The notes beneath the pieces were generated by a model. The model worked only from the letters and a program-made list of their open reading frames with translations. It had not been told where the DNA came from and did no database searches. From Diphasiastrum complanatum (Eukaryota > Streptophyta > Lycopodiopsida > Lycopodiales > Lycopodiaceae), in assembly GCA_029204225.1 (NCBI GenBank), contig CM055093.1, forward strand, positions 30,825,777 to 30,889,776: a stretch of DNA of 64,000 bases, in the 5' to 3' direction. Below are positions 27,030 to 37,545 of this stretch, in pieces. The position numbers were made by a program, and so were the translations under genes. How positions within the stretch are numbered: position 1 is the first letter of the stretch; the number at the start of each line of letters is the position of its first letter.

Positions 27030-28190
27030 TATGAGAACCAGTTCGCACGCAGCTCTGCATCGTCGTACTGCCTCTCGCTAAAACAACGGATGCAATATGT
27101 GGGCCACACTGTGAATGAGCTGGTGAAACTTATCCCATCGTCGCCGCCACAACTGCCTAATAGACTCCAACCTGTGGACCATACCATGTGGAGGCAACAA
27201 TTACACGATTGCGTGCTGCGGCAGCAAGATGAAACAGAGTGCGAATGGAAAGAAAGATGGCGAGACTAAAAAAGTTATACCTGGCAGGGTCCAGCTCAGA
27301 ACGCTGGAGAGACTCGCCTATGCGGTCCATGAACTCGTATATGAGGCCCATCGTGCACCCCTCGCAATCAACGAACCTCAGAACAGAGTAGATGGGGCGC
27401 ATGACGTCCATTAGCTGCTGCATATCCACCCAGAAAGGCTCCATGAAGAGGATCTTGTGGAAGGCGCCGCTCAAGCATGATGAACTGAAAGGCGAAGCGG
27501 GTGCGAGCGGGCTTCTTCAAGTCGAGCCTGCATTGACAAACAGAATCAGAGGCACACACGGAATGAGAGAAAAAATAAGAAGCATCTTGAACGAGCCAAA
27601 AAATAAGTAGCATCTTACCTGCTGAATGTGCGGAAAAGGGCGGTGGTGCGGCGCTTGCATGTGACGAAGTCCACAACCGCAAGTGCCCTCGTGAGAATCT
27701 CATTGACCCAAGGCAGGCGCCCGATGGAATGCAGGAGGAGGTCCAATGAGTGTGCGGCACATGGAGTCCACACAATGGAGGGGTACTCGGCCATAAGAAG
27801 CTCCCCCATACCTCGATGGACCACCGTATCTATCCCAAGCCTCCTGCAGTGCGGCTAGTACTCTCTGACGGATGCAACCCGCTCCTGGAGCAAAGGGCCG
27901 CGAAGTGCATCGGCTGTGGGTGGTGTGTAGCCGGGCCCGCAGACTGCAACTTTCGAGATAGCCTCTCGAAAGATGCGGGATTCTCGAAAGCATATGCCTC
28001 GAGAATGCGAGCCCTCTCCGCAAAGGGGATGACCATACAAACGCCGATCCCGTAGCATCCCGTGAGTCGGACTCGCAATCCCCCCAAATGTGCTCGAACC
28101 CGAGAGGCATTCCCTGTGAACTACTTTCGACAAAAAGGGCAACGCCACTTTTTGTCGGGCATCAACTCCACCTCATCCCAAATGGGACGA
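27030..28190 (-). pseudogene. hAT transposase fragment C
   Basis: Minus-strand frames give, in order, a frameshifted BED finger (KWRCPFCRK, then ASPTHGMLRDRR), YTPPTADALRGPLLQERV, MGELLMAEYPSIVWTPCAAH, WVNEILTRALAVVDFVTCKR, then after an intron-like gap LDLKKPARTRFAF, EGCTMGLIYEFMDRIGESLQ and a final HSVAHILHP-like piece. The text jumps from AWDRYG to DTVVHRG, so the stretch holding both catalytic Asp motifs (SDGWTD and TDNATN) is deleted. It also has frameshifts and lacks the dimerisation end. It is bounded by CT microsatellites on both sides. Confidence 0.82.
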
Positions 28191-28193
28191 GCG

Positions 28194-28197
<4 letters not shown>

Positions 28198-28254
<57 letters not shown>
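28198..28254. repeat. (CT)n microsatellite
   Basis: About 57 bp of CT at the 5' edge of hAT fragment C. Confidence 0.97.
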
Positions 28255-28257
<3 letters not shown>

Positions 28258-28322
28258 TCCTAAACCCCAAACCCAAGCACACAGACCCTAAACCTAAACA
28301 CACACACACACACACACACACA

Positions 28323-28411
<89 letters not shown>

Positions 28412-28560
28412 ACACACACACAAATCACCACACACACACAGATGCATACACAAATCAACTAACCCACACACACACACACACAAAAATCATCTCACACACA
28501 CACACACACCATAACCCACCCAAACGCACACACACACACTCTCTCTCTCTCTCACTCACC
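28255..28560. repeat. Compound CA/CT microsatellite
   Basis: Alternating CA runs (28302-28322, 28397-28440, 28464-28510) and a CT run (28327-28397), with CCTAAACC words near 28260. Confidence 0.95.
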
Positions 28561-28639
28561 ATAGCTCTCTCTCCTGCCCTCTTTCACTCCTCTCTCAGTC
28601 TCTCGGGCTTCTGCGGACTGTTCCGCTGCCCGCGCGTGC

Positions 28640-28787
28640 CCTTCTGTTTTTTTTTTTTAAATTAAATAACGCGTCCGTCCAGAAAAACATTTGAAAAAAA
28701 AATAGGACACGTCCGACCCCACGTCCAGGGGTCAGACGCGGATGCCAAAGGCTGCGTCCGCCCCGAACCCTCATGTCTGATATATAT
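28640..28787 (+). repeat. GC-rich fold-back arm next to (TA)n
   Basis: Contains ACGCGTCCGTCC, GACACGTCCGACCCC, GACGCGGATGCC and CCCGAACCCTCATGTCTGA before a (TA)n run. This end, CCTCATGTCTG-(TA)n, matches copies at 57990 and 42640 (inverted). Element B is inserted into its (TA)n. Confidence 0.7.
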
Positions 28788-28821
28788 ATATATATATATA
28801 TCATAGTGGCACGTGGTACCG

Positions 28822-28849
28822 CCATTATGGTACCGCGGTACCATAATGG
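28822..28849. repeat. Perfect 28-bp palindrome near the left end of element B
   Basis: Centred on GGTACCGCGGTACC with CCATTATG / CATAATGG arms; every base is matched. Further GGTACCGCGG words follow at about 28851. Likely a transposase-binding or hairpin-forming subterminal site. Confidence 0.85.
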
Positions 28850-29005
28850 TGGTACCGCGGTTATGGTGCCGCCCTCAGACCAACGGTACCAGGGCGGCAC
28901 CACAAAAATAATATTTTTTATTATTTAAAAAAAAAAAAAAACCCTTTTAACAGGCTAAAACTAGGTAAAAACTAAGATGTTACTGTACAGGGGGACTGTA
29001 CTGGG

Positions 29006-29252
29006 GGCACTGTGGGAGAGCGGACCCAATCGGAGTGCGGCATGTGGGGGAGCAATACATGGGGCAGGTACAGTAGCACATGGGCACTGTGGAGGAGCAG
29101 ACCATGGACCCAATCGGAGTGCAGCATGTGGGGGAGCAATACATCCGGACAGGTACACCGTCACATGGGCACTGTGGAGGAGCAGACCATGGACCCAATC
29201 GCAGTGCAGCATGTGGGGGATCAGCACATGGGGCAGGTACAGTAGCACATGG
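29006..29252 (+). repeat. Tandem repeat (three units of about 77-85 bp) in element B
   Basis: Units start at 29006, 29083 and 29168, each beginning GGCACTGTGG and containing ACCCAATCGGAGTGC, GCATGTGGGGGA and GGGCAGGTACAGTAGCACAT or close variants. It lies upstream of the small plus-strand gene and could be part of its promoter or a subterminal array. Confidence 0.85.
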
Positions 29253-29299
29253 GATCATCAACAAAAGCAAATTGGGAAACAGGTTGTGGGGTTAAATAG

Positions 29300-29510
29300 G
29301 CACTCACGAGACAGTGAGAGAGCCAGTGAGAGGGGGTGAGAGGCATTGTGAGAAGCTGTGAGGGAGAGCCAGTGGGAGGCTGTGAGAGAGAGGCATTGTG
29401 AGAGGCTGTGTGACAGACCGAGTGGGAGGCTGTGAGAGGGGGGCTGTGAGAGAGCCAGTGAGAGCCATTGAGAGGCTGTGAGAGGCTGTGAGGGTCATTT
29501 CGAGCAACAG
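29300..29510 (+). repeat. Degenerate GTGAGAGGCTGTGAGAG repeat
   Basis: About ten short imperfect copies of words such as GAGGCTGTGAGAG and GAGAGCCAGTGAGAG just before the ATG of the small gene. Purine-rich, probably 5' untranslated or promoter DNA. Confidence 0.7.
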
Positions 29511-29521
29511 GGTGTCGTGAG

Positions 29522-29848
29522 ATGGCGGAGGGCAAAGCTAGGAGGAAGCTAGAGGAAGATGTCCGAAGGCACAACGAAAGGCATCGGAAGCAAGAAGCAG
29601 ACATTGCAGAGATGCTGCGAGAGACTCGGCAGAGACACCCAGAGCTGCAGATCCCCGCCCCCGCTATCGAGCTGGATTTGGATGAGCAGATCGGAATGAA
29701 CTTCACACGACGACAGCTCATCATGGTCAGGGAAAGGGCTGCCCGCCGTCGGGCTGACCAGGAGGCAGCTCGGGCTGACCTGGAGGCAGAGCGAGAGCGA
29801 CAGAACAATGCACCTGACGAGGGCGAGGAGTCTGTGGAGGATCCGTAG
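29522..29848 (+). CDS. Small charged coiled-coil protein of element B
   Basis: An intact 108-residue frame from ATG at 29522 to TAG. It is very rich in Arg, Glu and Ala, with a predicted helix/coiled-coil character throughout (EEDVRRHNERHRKQEADIAE, then RQLIMVRERAARRRADQEAA) and an acidic end EGEESVEDP. A middle motif, RQRHPELQIPAP, breaks the helix. Two more copies with strongly conserved text occur at 45238-45549 and 57835-57990, which shows it is a real gene family. I do not recognise the family. It points toward the 3' end of the transposase gene, inside the same element, so an accessory role in transposition is possible but unproven. Confidence 0.7.
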   Translation: MAEGKARRKLEEDVRRHNERHRKQEADIAEMLRETRQRHPELQIPAPAIELDLDEQIGMNFTRRQLIMVRERAARRRADQEAARADLEAERERQNNAPDEGEESVEDP

Positions 29849-30347
29849 AAATGTTTAGCATAGATGGGGTCTAGCCGTATGTGGCTGACTGTTGTTATTT
29901 AATGTTCATCAGTAAATGAGGCAGTATTTAGTGTCTGGCATGGTGTAAAGAACAGCCCCAGCCGTATGCAGCGGGAATACGTATTGTAATTTTGATACAT
30001 CTGTTGAATTAATGTACGGTGTGTTTTTTGTGCAATGCGTGCCTTGTGTATTGCAATCTGATGTATGTGATTATGAAATGCTATCAGGGGGGTTGTATTT
30101 CTGTGTTCTGCATATGCTCTCAAACTCTGTACTGAAAACTAATTGAAAACACGCACACACCATTTGAAGTAAAACTGCAAGTACAACATCACAATTACAA
30201 ATTGACAAATACACATTGTGCAGTGAATAGAATACGTCCAACACCAAATATAATATGAAAATTGGTCTGAATACAGTGTTCGACCATCTGGCCGCCAAAC
30301 ATGGAACATGATACCAAACTGCTAAAAATAAAATGACGGAGCTACAA
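29849..30347. other. Intergenic spacer between convergent genes of element B
   Basis: Contains the 3' flank of the small gene. Text such as TTTTGATACATCT, TGAATTAATGT and TTTTTTGTGCAA is conserved at 45777-45830 and, inverted, at 57640-57700, so the 3' untranslated region has been copied with the gene. Confidence 0.65.
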
Positions 30348-31803
30348 TCAATGCTCTGCCTCAAACTCAGATGAATGCTCTGGAGACAACTCAGGGCCCC
30401 GAGCTGACTCTCGCAACTGATATCTATGTCTGTCTGGTACTGGCATGGGCTGTGTATCCGAGGGGGAAGAGTCGTCATCCTCATCCTCCCAATCTGCCTC
30501 CCCATCAGCCCCCAAGCAGGCTAAACCAACAACACCTGCTGCAGCTGGCTGTAATACAGCACCTCTACCAACAACTGGAGCCCTGCGGGGTCGTCCTCTC
30601 TTCCCTGGCAGTTTCTGTGCCCTGCCTTTCTTGTTCGGTGCACCCTTGGGCCTTCCTGGCCTCTTGCGGACAAGGGGAGCCGTCAATGCCTCATCACCCC
30701 CATGCAGATCACCTGGCTGACTAGGCTGAGCCCAAGCTGCGGCCGGCTGGGATAGAGTAGCCAAAGATGGGTGTCCCTGTGCAGCTGATAGTGGAGGATA
30801 GGTCCGAGGAGTGTGTGCCCGTGGGCCTGCTGCTGGTGGAGGAACTAGATGTGGAGGGGCCGTCCCTGTAGGAGGCAAGTACAGCGGCGATAAGTACTGA
30901 AAGGGGCGCTGTGGTGGACGATACTGGTACATCTTGGGTGCTGCCAAAGGAGGAGGATGTGTTGTGGGTGCTGCCAAAGGAGGAGCCGGTGCCGTGGGTG
31001 CTGCCAATGGAGGAGGATGTGTCGTGGGTGCTACCACTGGAGGAGCGTCGGCTGAGACTCTGTGTAGGGCATGCTGGCTAGAGAGGATGGGGGTGCCCTG
31101 ACGCTCGGCATCTGCTGGGCCTCTGAATCCAAGTCTGCAATCAAGTCGTCCAGCTGGGCATCCGAATACAAATGGTCTGGGCTCTGGGACTCATCATGAG
31201 CACCATCCTCGGGAACATCTCGTGCCTCATGCTGTGCACCATGCGGACCCGACATGGCCTCCCAATCGGTACAATCAAAGTCATCTGGTGACTCCTCTGG
31301 TGTGCTGTCATAGAAATGCCTATGGCTCTGTGATGCACGCATCCAAGCAGCTGCGGAAGGTAAACCCAAATCAGTCTGCCCCCTATCAAGAGCCTCCTCC
31401 ATCATATCAACATAAGAAGGTATGCCACTAACCCCCCTGTGTGCCCTGCCCGTCTCCCGGTATAATCTGTGGCATGTGTCCCACCTCTACCACGTGATGC
31501 ACCTATGACCCCTGCTCTAGGCGTGTGCCCAACACTTGTATCATATGCCTCATCCCGCTCTGATCTGGCGAACACAACCCGGATAGACTCATCCTCATCC
31601 TGATCATCCTCTGACACTAGCTCATCTGCCTCGTACAATGGGGGCTCTCTGTGCTCAAGCCCAAGCTCTCTCTCTCTCATCTCGGCAAGCTCCCTCTCTC
31701 TCTCTGCCATCAACTGTGTGCCCAGGTCATCTGCAGGCATGGGATGGGTGCTGTCCGTAGGCAAGTCAACCTGGCGCTCCAAATCGGATATCTTCGTCTG
31801 CAA
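30348..31803 (-). pseudogene. Element B transposase: C-terminal extension with AT-hooks
   Basis: Three minus-strand frames follow the dimerisation exon. The first (31402-31803) starts TKISDLERQVDLPTD and has Glu/Arg-rich helical text and acidic LVSEDDQDEDES. The second (31031-31405) is acidic (DDFDCTDWEAMSG). The third (30348-31037) is proline-rich with repeats of PTTHPPPLAAP, then two AT-hook-like basic cores, KRPGRPKGAPNKKG and GKRGRPRRAP, and an acidic tail to FEAEH. The frames change at about 31400 and 31035; these may be splice junctions or frameshifts. Such a tail is not part of the usual hAT catalytic unit and suggests extra minor-groove DNA binding. Confidence 0.65.
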
Positions 31804-31887
31804 GGTTTAAAATTGGCATGTCAGAGAAACAACTCTATCAAGAAATGAAACCAACATACCAGGAGTCAACCAACATGCTATGAAAGG

Positions 31888-32486
31888 TTAGCTTATCACC
31901 TGCAATGCGCTCGTAATGGTCGGAAGTCTCCTGGCGAGACGTGCGTTGGTGCTACAGAACACCAACCGCTCCAACTGACTCACTGACAACCGGTTTCTTC
32001 TCCTCGTGTGAATGAGTGCCCATGTGCTCCAATTACGCTCACACACGGAGGCAGCACAATCCTGTGGTGCGTGCATTGAAATACTTCAGCACATTGTCTT
32101 CAACGAAACACAACAATGGAAGATAAAATGAGATGCATACCTAAGAAAGGACACGCAGTGCAAGACGCTGTATAGATGGGTATGTGCTACCGAACATGGT
32201 CCACCAGGTAATGGGTAGCTGCCTCCTCTCTGAATCCTGAGCAGCCGGGTGGCCGAATGTGCCCATGCCGAAATGAAATGCAGCGAGCTCCTCCATGAGC
32301 CTGATAGGATCCAAACCTATGTGTGGACCCACCCTGTGAATGTACTGAAGCCAATCGGCCTCGAGCTCCCTGTCTACGATCTGTGTCGGAGAGAGGAAGA
32401 GGGGATGCAGCATGTGTGCAACGTTGTGGATACTCCTGTGGAAGTAGTTCCACCGCGTCTCCCAGATGAACTTCAGCTCTGTCATC
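31888..32486 (-). pseudogene. Element B transposase: C-terminal core and dimerisation exons
   Basis: Exon 32141-32486 follows an acceptor CACCTGCAG and reads MTELKFIWETRWNYFHRSIH, then NVAHMLHPLF, a pattern shared with elements A and C. Its last codon is TAG (32141-32143), directly before a GTATGC donor; element A has Gln (CAG) here. After a 78-bp intron (32063-32140), exon 31888-32062 encodes DCAASVCERNWSTWALIHTR, the hAT dimerisation signature. The nonsense codon would truncate the protein before dimerisation, so this copy is probably not autonomous unless it is read through. Confidence 0.8.
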
Positions 32487-32600
32487 CTGCAGGTGAGAGG
32501 CATGTGGTTTAGGGCATTACGAAAAAACGTAACATCGACATAAAAACAAACTAGCAAACACTGAAAAGATAAAGAACAATTACAACACTGTACCGCTTAC

Positions 32601-33643
32601 CTCTCTGGCTGCAAGATGGGCAGCTGCAGGAACTGTCCAATCTGGTCCATGAGCTCATATACCAGTCCAAGTGTCGACCCCTCGCTGTCAGCCATGCGGA
32701 GCACAATGTAAAGTGGTCGAAGCAGTCCTGACAATGTCTGTGCATCCCTCCAAAACTGGTCTCCCCTCATCGTGGAAGAAAAGTGCTCCCCATCCTCAGT
32801 GCGCGGAAATGTACTAGCACACCAAAGATCACTGGCAACTATCTGTAGAAGCTGCTCCCTGCACCTAATCAGACGGTCGATGACCACCAAGTCGAATGCA
32901 AAGCGTGTGGAGGCTGGCTTACGGAGGTCTAGATGGCTGAACACCCGGAACACGGCAAGAACACGCCTCTTCCTCGTGACAAAAGTCACCAGGAAGAGGG
33001 CCTCACGGACGATGGATCTAACCCAGGGAAGTGCACCTATGTCCCCCATCAGAAGGTCTATGTCGTGCGCGGCACAGGGGGTATGAACAATGTGAGGGAA
33101 CTTGGCCTCTAGCAGTACACCCATCTGAATGCAGTTCGTGGCATTGTCCGTCACCACTGTGACGACATGCTGTGGGCCTATGGACAGGATGGAAGACCTG
33201 ATGACATCAAACATGAACTCTGCAGATATGACTCTCCCCCCCCTGCTGCCCTCAAAAACTGTGCCCATGCAGCTGGAGACCAGTATGTTGAGGATCGGCC
33301 TCCTCCTGACATCAGTCCAGCCATCGGACATGATGCTGCAACCGTAAGTGGCCCAGTGGCGACGTAGAGGCTCCATCTCTCTAGACAGTGACTCGACCCT
33401 ATCCCTCAGCATGTGTGTGCGAACAACCTCTGAACTAGGGACTCTCCAGCTAGGGCTGACAGATTGTGCAAGGCGGAAGGCCCTTCTGAAGGGCTCGGAG
33501 TCGGTGATGGCAAATGGAAGGTTCAGCTCATAAATCAGGCTGGCCACGGCCTGTGTGGCCTCTCTATCCATGTGCGGCTGATGCGCACCGCGAATGCTCT
33601 GCTGCCTAAGAACTCTCCCAGCTGGGTAGCGGACCTCCAGCAC
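32601..33643 (-). pseudogene. Element B transposase: DUF659/catalytic core exon
   Basis: A 348-codon open frame, the longest hAT text in the window. Counting from its first Met, MSDGWTD holds Asp107 and VVTDNATN holds Asp166, the positions of the first two catalytic acids of plant hAT enzymes. Downstream come TPCAAHDIDLLM, FVTRKRRVLAVFRVFSHL, KPASTRFAFDLVVIDRL and EGSTLGLVYELMDQIGQ. It ends at a GTAAGC donor (32595-32600), and the intron closes with CTGCAG at 32487-32492 (114 bp). Elements A, C and D match it in pieces, so B is the reference copy here. It is listed as pseudogene because a later exon has a stop. Confidence 0.85.
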
Positions 33644-34428
33644 GGTGCACCAAACGTGACGGGAATGGATGATGACGCGACAGCCTGGGCACTAGTGGAT
33701 GCATCAACTGTAGACGTGGAATGGGGAGAGTGGGATGCACTGGCCGGGATGGGTGCAGCAGCGTAAGTGGGGTACACTGGTGGAGGGTGGACATCTGGCA
33801 TGGGATACGAAAACTGCTGGGTAGGGTGGTCATCCGGATGTGAAGGGAGAGAGGAAGGGATCTCCTCAACATCCTGGAAGGCCTCGTCACTGGCATCCGG
33901 GGCCTGCTCCTGCTCGGGAGGCGGAGAGTCCATGAGAAAGTCGTAAACTGGGGGAGTGCAAGCAACAGTAGGTGGTGGTGGAACCACAGTGGCAACTGGC
34001 GGACGCGGTGGGACAGGATCCATCGGAATGGGTGCAGATGGGGGTGCGTGAGGCGGAACTGTCTGAGAGGGACGAGGGGCAAAGGGACTGGACGAGGATG
34101 CACTCCCTCTCCTCGTGCGTGCCAGCCAAGCAGGCAGCAACTCGGGGTCAACCACGTAAGGAGCGGTGCAAAACCGAAGAACACCCTCCGAAATGGTGTT
34201 CTCCCCCGCCACAAGACGTGGCCCGTAGGTATCCAAAAGTCACTGCCTGACGGGAACGGACATGCTAGCACAGGGGGCAGCATTCAGTGTGCCACCATCT
34301 CTCGCGCGTGCGCCGAGTAGGTGACCTTTAAGGCGAGTGAGGGTGGCAACGGACTTGTTAGAATTGTCGGGAACCTGCCTGACAATGTCCACCTCGTCCC
34401 ACAGATCGGCAAGGTTGGAATGCACCAT
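33535..34428 (-). pseudogene. Element B transposase: N-terminal BED-like region and proline-rich linker
   Basis: At 34240-34428 the text NKSVATLTRLKGHLLGARAR, then a single Cys, matches the second half of a BED finger. The first Cys pair (CxxC, kept as RCLHC in element A) is replaced by RQVPD, so zinc binding is doubtful. A frame at 33535-34236 follows with LVAGENTISEGVLRFCTAPY, then a long Pro/Ser-rich linker (PPHAPPSAPIPMDPVPPRPP) leading into the core. The two are separated by an in-frame break near 34238. Confidence 0.65.
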
Positions 34429-34559
34429 CTCTGTAGAAAGGACTGGGGAAAGAAGGCAGAGATCTCTGTGGGTGCGATAGGAGTCAGAAGGCTTGAAAAA
34501 ACCACAATAAAGGCCGAAATAGCAATAGCAGGGGAGACGCGATTAGTGCAATGTGAAGA

Positions 34560-34680
34560 CAGCCGGGAGGGCGCGGACAGTAGGGCGATGGGCGGACAGC
34601 AGGGAGGGCGCGGACAGTAGGGAGGGCGCGGACACTAGGGCGACGGGCAGGGAGAGAGATGAAGCAAGGTGGGGGGATTA
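34560..34680. repeat. GGGAGGGCGCGGACAGTAG short tandem repeat
   Basis: Four or so imperfect units of about 20-27 bp upstream of the element B transposase gene. Confidence 0.7.
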
Positions 34681-34732
34681 GGTTAAAAAAAATACAGTAA
34701 TATATTAAATATTAAAAAATATTAAATATTGT

Positions 34733-34799
34733 GGTACCGCGGATCCACACTGGATCCGCGGTACCGGGATCCGCGGATCCTGGTACCGCTGGATCTATG
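34733..34799. repeat. Right terminal palindromic array of element B
   Basis: GGTACCGCGG at 34733, GGATCCGCGGTACC at 34752 and the palindrome GGATCCGCGGATCC at 34767, then CTATG at the tip. It shares the GGTACCGCGG core with the left end. Confidence 0.85.
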
Positions 34800-35220
34800 T
34801 ATATATATATATATATATATATATACTAGTAATGAGTGCCCGTCGTTGATGGGCAATGGAGGCCGATCTAGGTGGCGGCCGATGATTTGGATGGTGGCCG
34901 ATCTCGCATCTATGTATGTGTGCGTATTCATGATAGTGCATATATCTATGCATGCGTGTATGTATGAGTGAGAGTGTTCATATATGAGTGAGTGTGCACG
35001 CGTGTGTGCATGTGTACATGTATGAGTGCATATATCTATGCATGTGTGTATGTATGAGTGAGAGTGTATGCATGAGTGTATGTATGAGTGAGAGTGTGCA
35101 CGCGTGTGTACATGTATGTGTCTGTACATGCATGTGCATGTGCAATGTGTACATGTATGTGTATGTGTGAGAATGTTTGTACATATATGTATATGTGTGA
35201 GAATGTACGTACATTTCAGA
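34800..35220. repeat. (TA)n followed by TG/TA-rich repeats
   Basis: (TA)n to 34824, then from about 34910 irregular GTGTGTATGTATGAGTGAGA units of about 60 bp, repeated near 34917, 35043 and 35065. Frames across it are low-complexity artefacts. Confidence 0.85.
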
Positions 35221-35492
35221 AGACCATGCTCTGAATTTCAAAAATTTAATATGTGGTTTATAATCACATGCAATGCAAACTTCAAAAGATTAGCCACTTT
35301 GAGTTATTTATGCATACAAACATGTAAAGCCATTCTATGTGTAGAATACATGTAAAACCATATATTCACTACGAAAAATGTGCGAAAGATGGAGTACAAC
35401 ATTTAGTTAATTGCAAATTGATCAAGAAAGAAAGATATTCCACATACATAAAATTTAAAGAAAACAAATCTATTATATTTTTATTTAAAAAC

Positions 35493-36730
35493 TCAATAAT
35501 TCTCAAAAACTTCTTCCCACGAATCACATCCAAAGCCTTGGGAGCACACCAAGTTATCTATCATCTGTGACACATCAGTAATATTTACAACCAATACTGC
35601 TCTATAAATGTATGTTAGATTTTGTACTAACAAATCCACATCTAATAACATATGGTGTTCTCGTGGAATCAAATATCCGACATCTTGTAAATCCTTTAAA
35701 AATTCCGCGTATAGCTGCAACGACCAAATAAATGTGTGAATGTGTTCGCCATCTCGCAAAACAACAACCACATGCAAACTCCATCCGTCCCAAATCATGA
35801 TGGGATGGAGTCAGGAGCGATCTGCCCACCTCAAATAACCTACCAACCCTATCTAGAGCTCTCCTCTTCGCCTGAAATCTATGCCCCCATCGTCTAGCTC
35901 TAGCTAATCTAGACTCTGCCTCTGGAGTCCTATAAGACGGGTGATTACGCACCTCCTCAGGCGTAACACATCATGCTGGACGACCCCTATCTAAGAATCT
36001 CCTCTTCGTGCCATATCTACGCCTCAACCTTCTAGTCCTAGCTCGGCCTCAGGTGTCCTATACGATGGGTGGTTACGCACCTCCTCGGGCGTATTCGACT
36101 CTACAAAACTTGAATCTGCACCTAAAGACATCAAAGAAATTTCCTCTCTTGACTCTACTCCTCTCATAGGTGAGCAGACCTGTGTGATCCCCTACTCCCA
36201 AACTGCTCGGTGTAACATCCTCCACAAACTCTAACCCTCTCACAGGCGAACCAACATCTACACCAAGAGGAGTGTCATCGTCAACACTCACAATGGTGGC
36301 TGAACCAACTACATCCCTATGAACACCTTGCTGAACCTGCTCCAACTCACAAGGGAGAAGCCTCATCTTCGCTCTTCTCCTCTGCTCTAATCTACTCTTC
36401 CTCTCTGACCTAGACTCCAACTTCGGCGTTCTATACATGGCATTGCCACGCACATGCTCTGGCGTGACAACCCCCCCTGAACTACCCACGACACCGACAC
36501 CAATAGTCAACATGTGCTCTCGACGCTTTGCAAGTTTGAGACCAAACTTGCGGTCGAACATGTCACCTCCTCAACGACACGAACTACAGGTGCAAGCAAC
36601 AATGCCCTACGTACTGCTTGTCACTTCATATTCAACCTCCTCCTCCTTGCAGACTGGCTCTCACCCTCCGGAGTGATGTGCGAAGGGTTGCTCCGCACAC
36701 ACTCGGGAGTGTCCATGTCATGGAATCACT
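35493..36730 (-). pseudogene. Decayed ORF with four TPE-x-VR...RTPE-x-E motifs
   Basis: Minus-strand text repeats a motif of about 20 residues followed by Arg-rich sequence. It reads TPECVRSNPSHITPEGESQS (from 36710), TPEHVRGNAMYRTPKLESRS (from 36465), TPEEVRNHPSYRTPEAELG (from 36092) and TPEEVRNHPSYRTPEAESR (from 35964). The spacing is about 245, 373 and 128 bp, and several stops or frame changes lie between. Downstream, 35493-35798 is another plausible frame (MIWDGWSLHVVVVLRDGEH). I recognise no family. Repeated basic motifs could be DNA-binding repeats of a mobile-element protein. Confidence 0.45.
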
Positions 36731-36819
36731 CCCTCAAATGCAAAACACCTGCAACAACTGGAACAAAAACCATCAGGTTTTATATCCAACATTGGGAAAC
36801 AAACACATACATAAAACTA

Positions 36820-36820
<1 letters not shown>

Positions 36821-36873
<53 letters not shown>
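36821..36873. repeat. (TG)n microsatellite
   Basis: About 53 bp of TG. Confidence 0.97.

Positions 36874-37545
<672 letters not shown>

Larger units (their letters stand above)
28802..34799 (-). mobile_element. hAT transposon B, about 6.0 kb, two genes
   Basis: The element lies inside a (TA)n run. Its tips are inverted, CATAG at 28802 and CTATG ending at 34799, and both subterminal regions carry GGTACCGCGG words. The flanks are ATATATAT (left) and TATATATA (right). That is one base out of phase for a strict 8-bp duplication, so one edge may have gained or lost a base. The minus strand carries a multi-exon hAT transposase gene (34428 to 30348). The plus strand carries a small convergent coiled-coil gene (29522-29848). 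It is the fullest hAT copy in the window, yet has at least one nonsense codon. Confidence 0.85.

Noticed and set aside
34722-35355. Thr-His and Cys-Val rich ORFs
   Set aside because: Arise from TG/TA-rich repeats.
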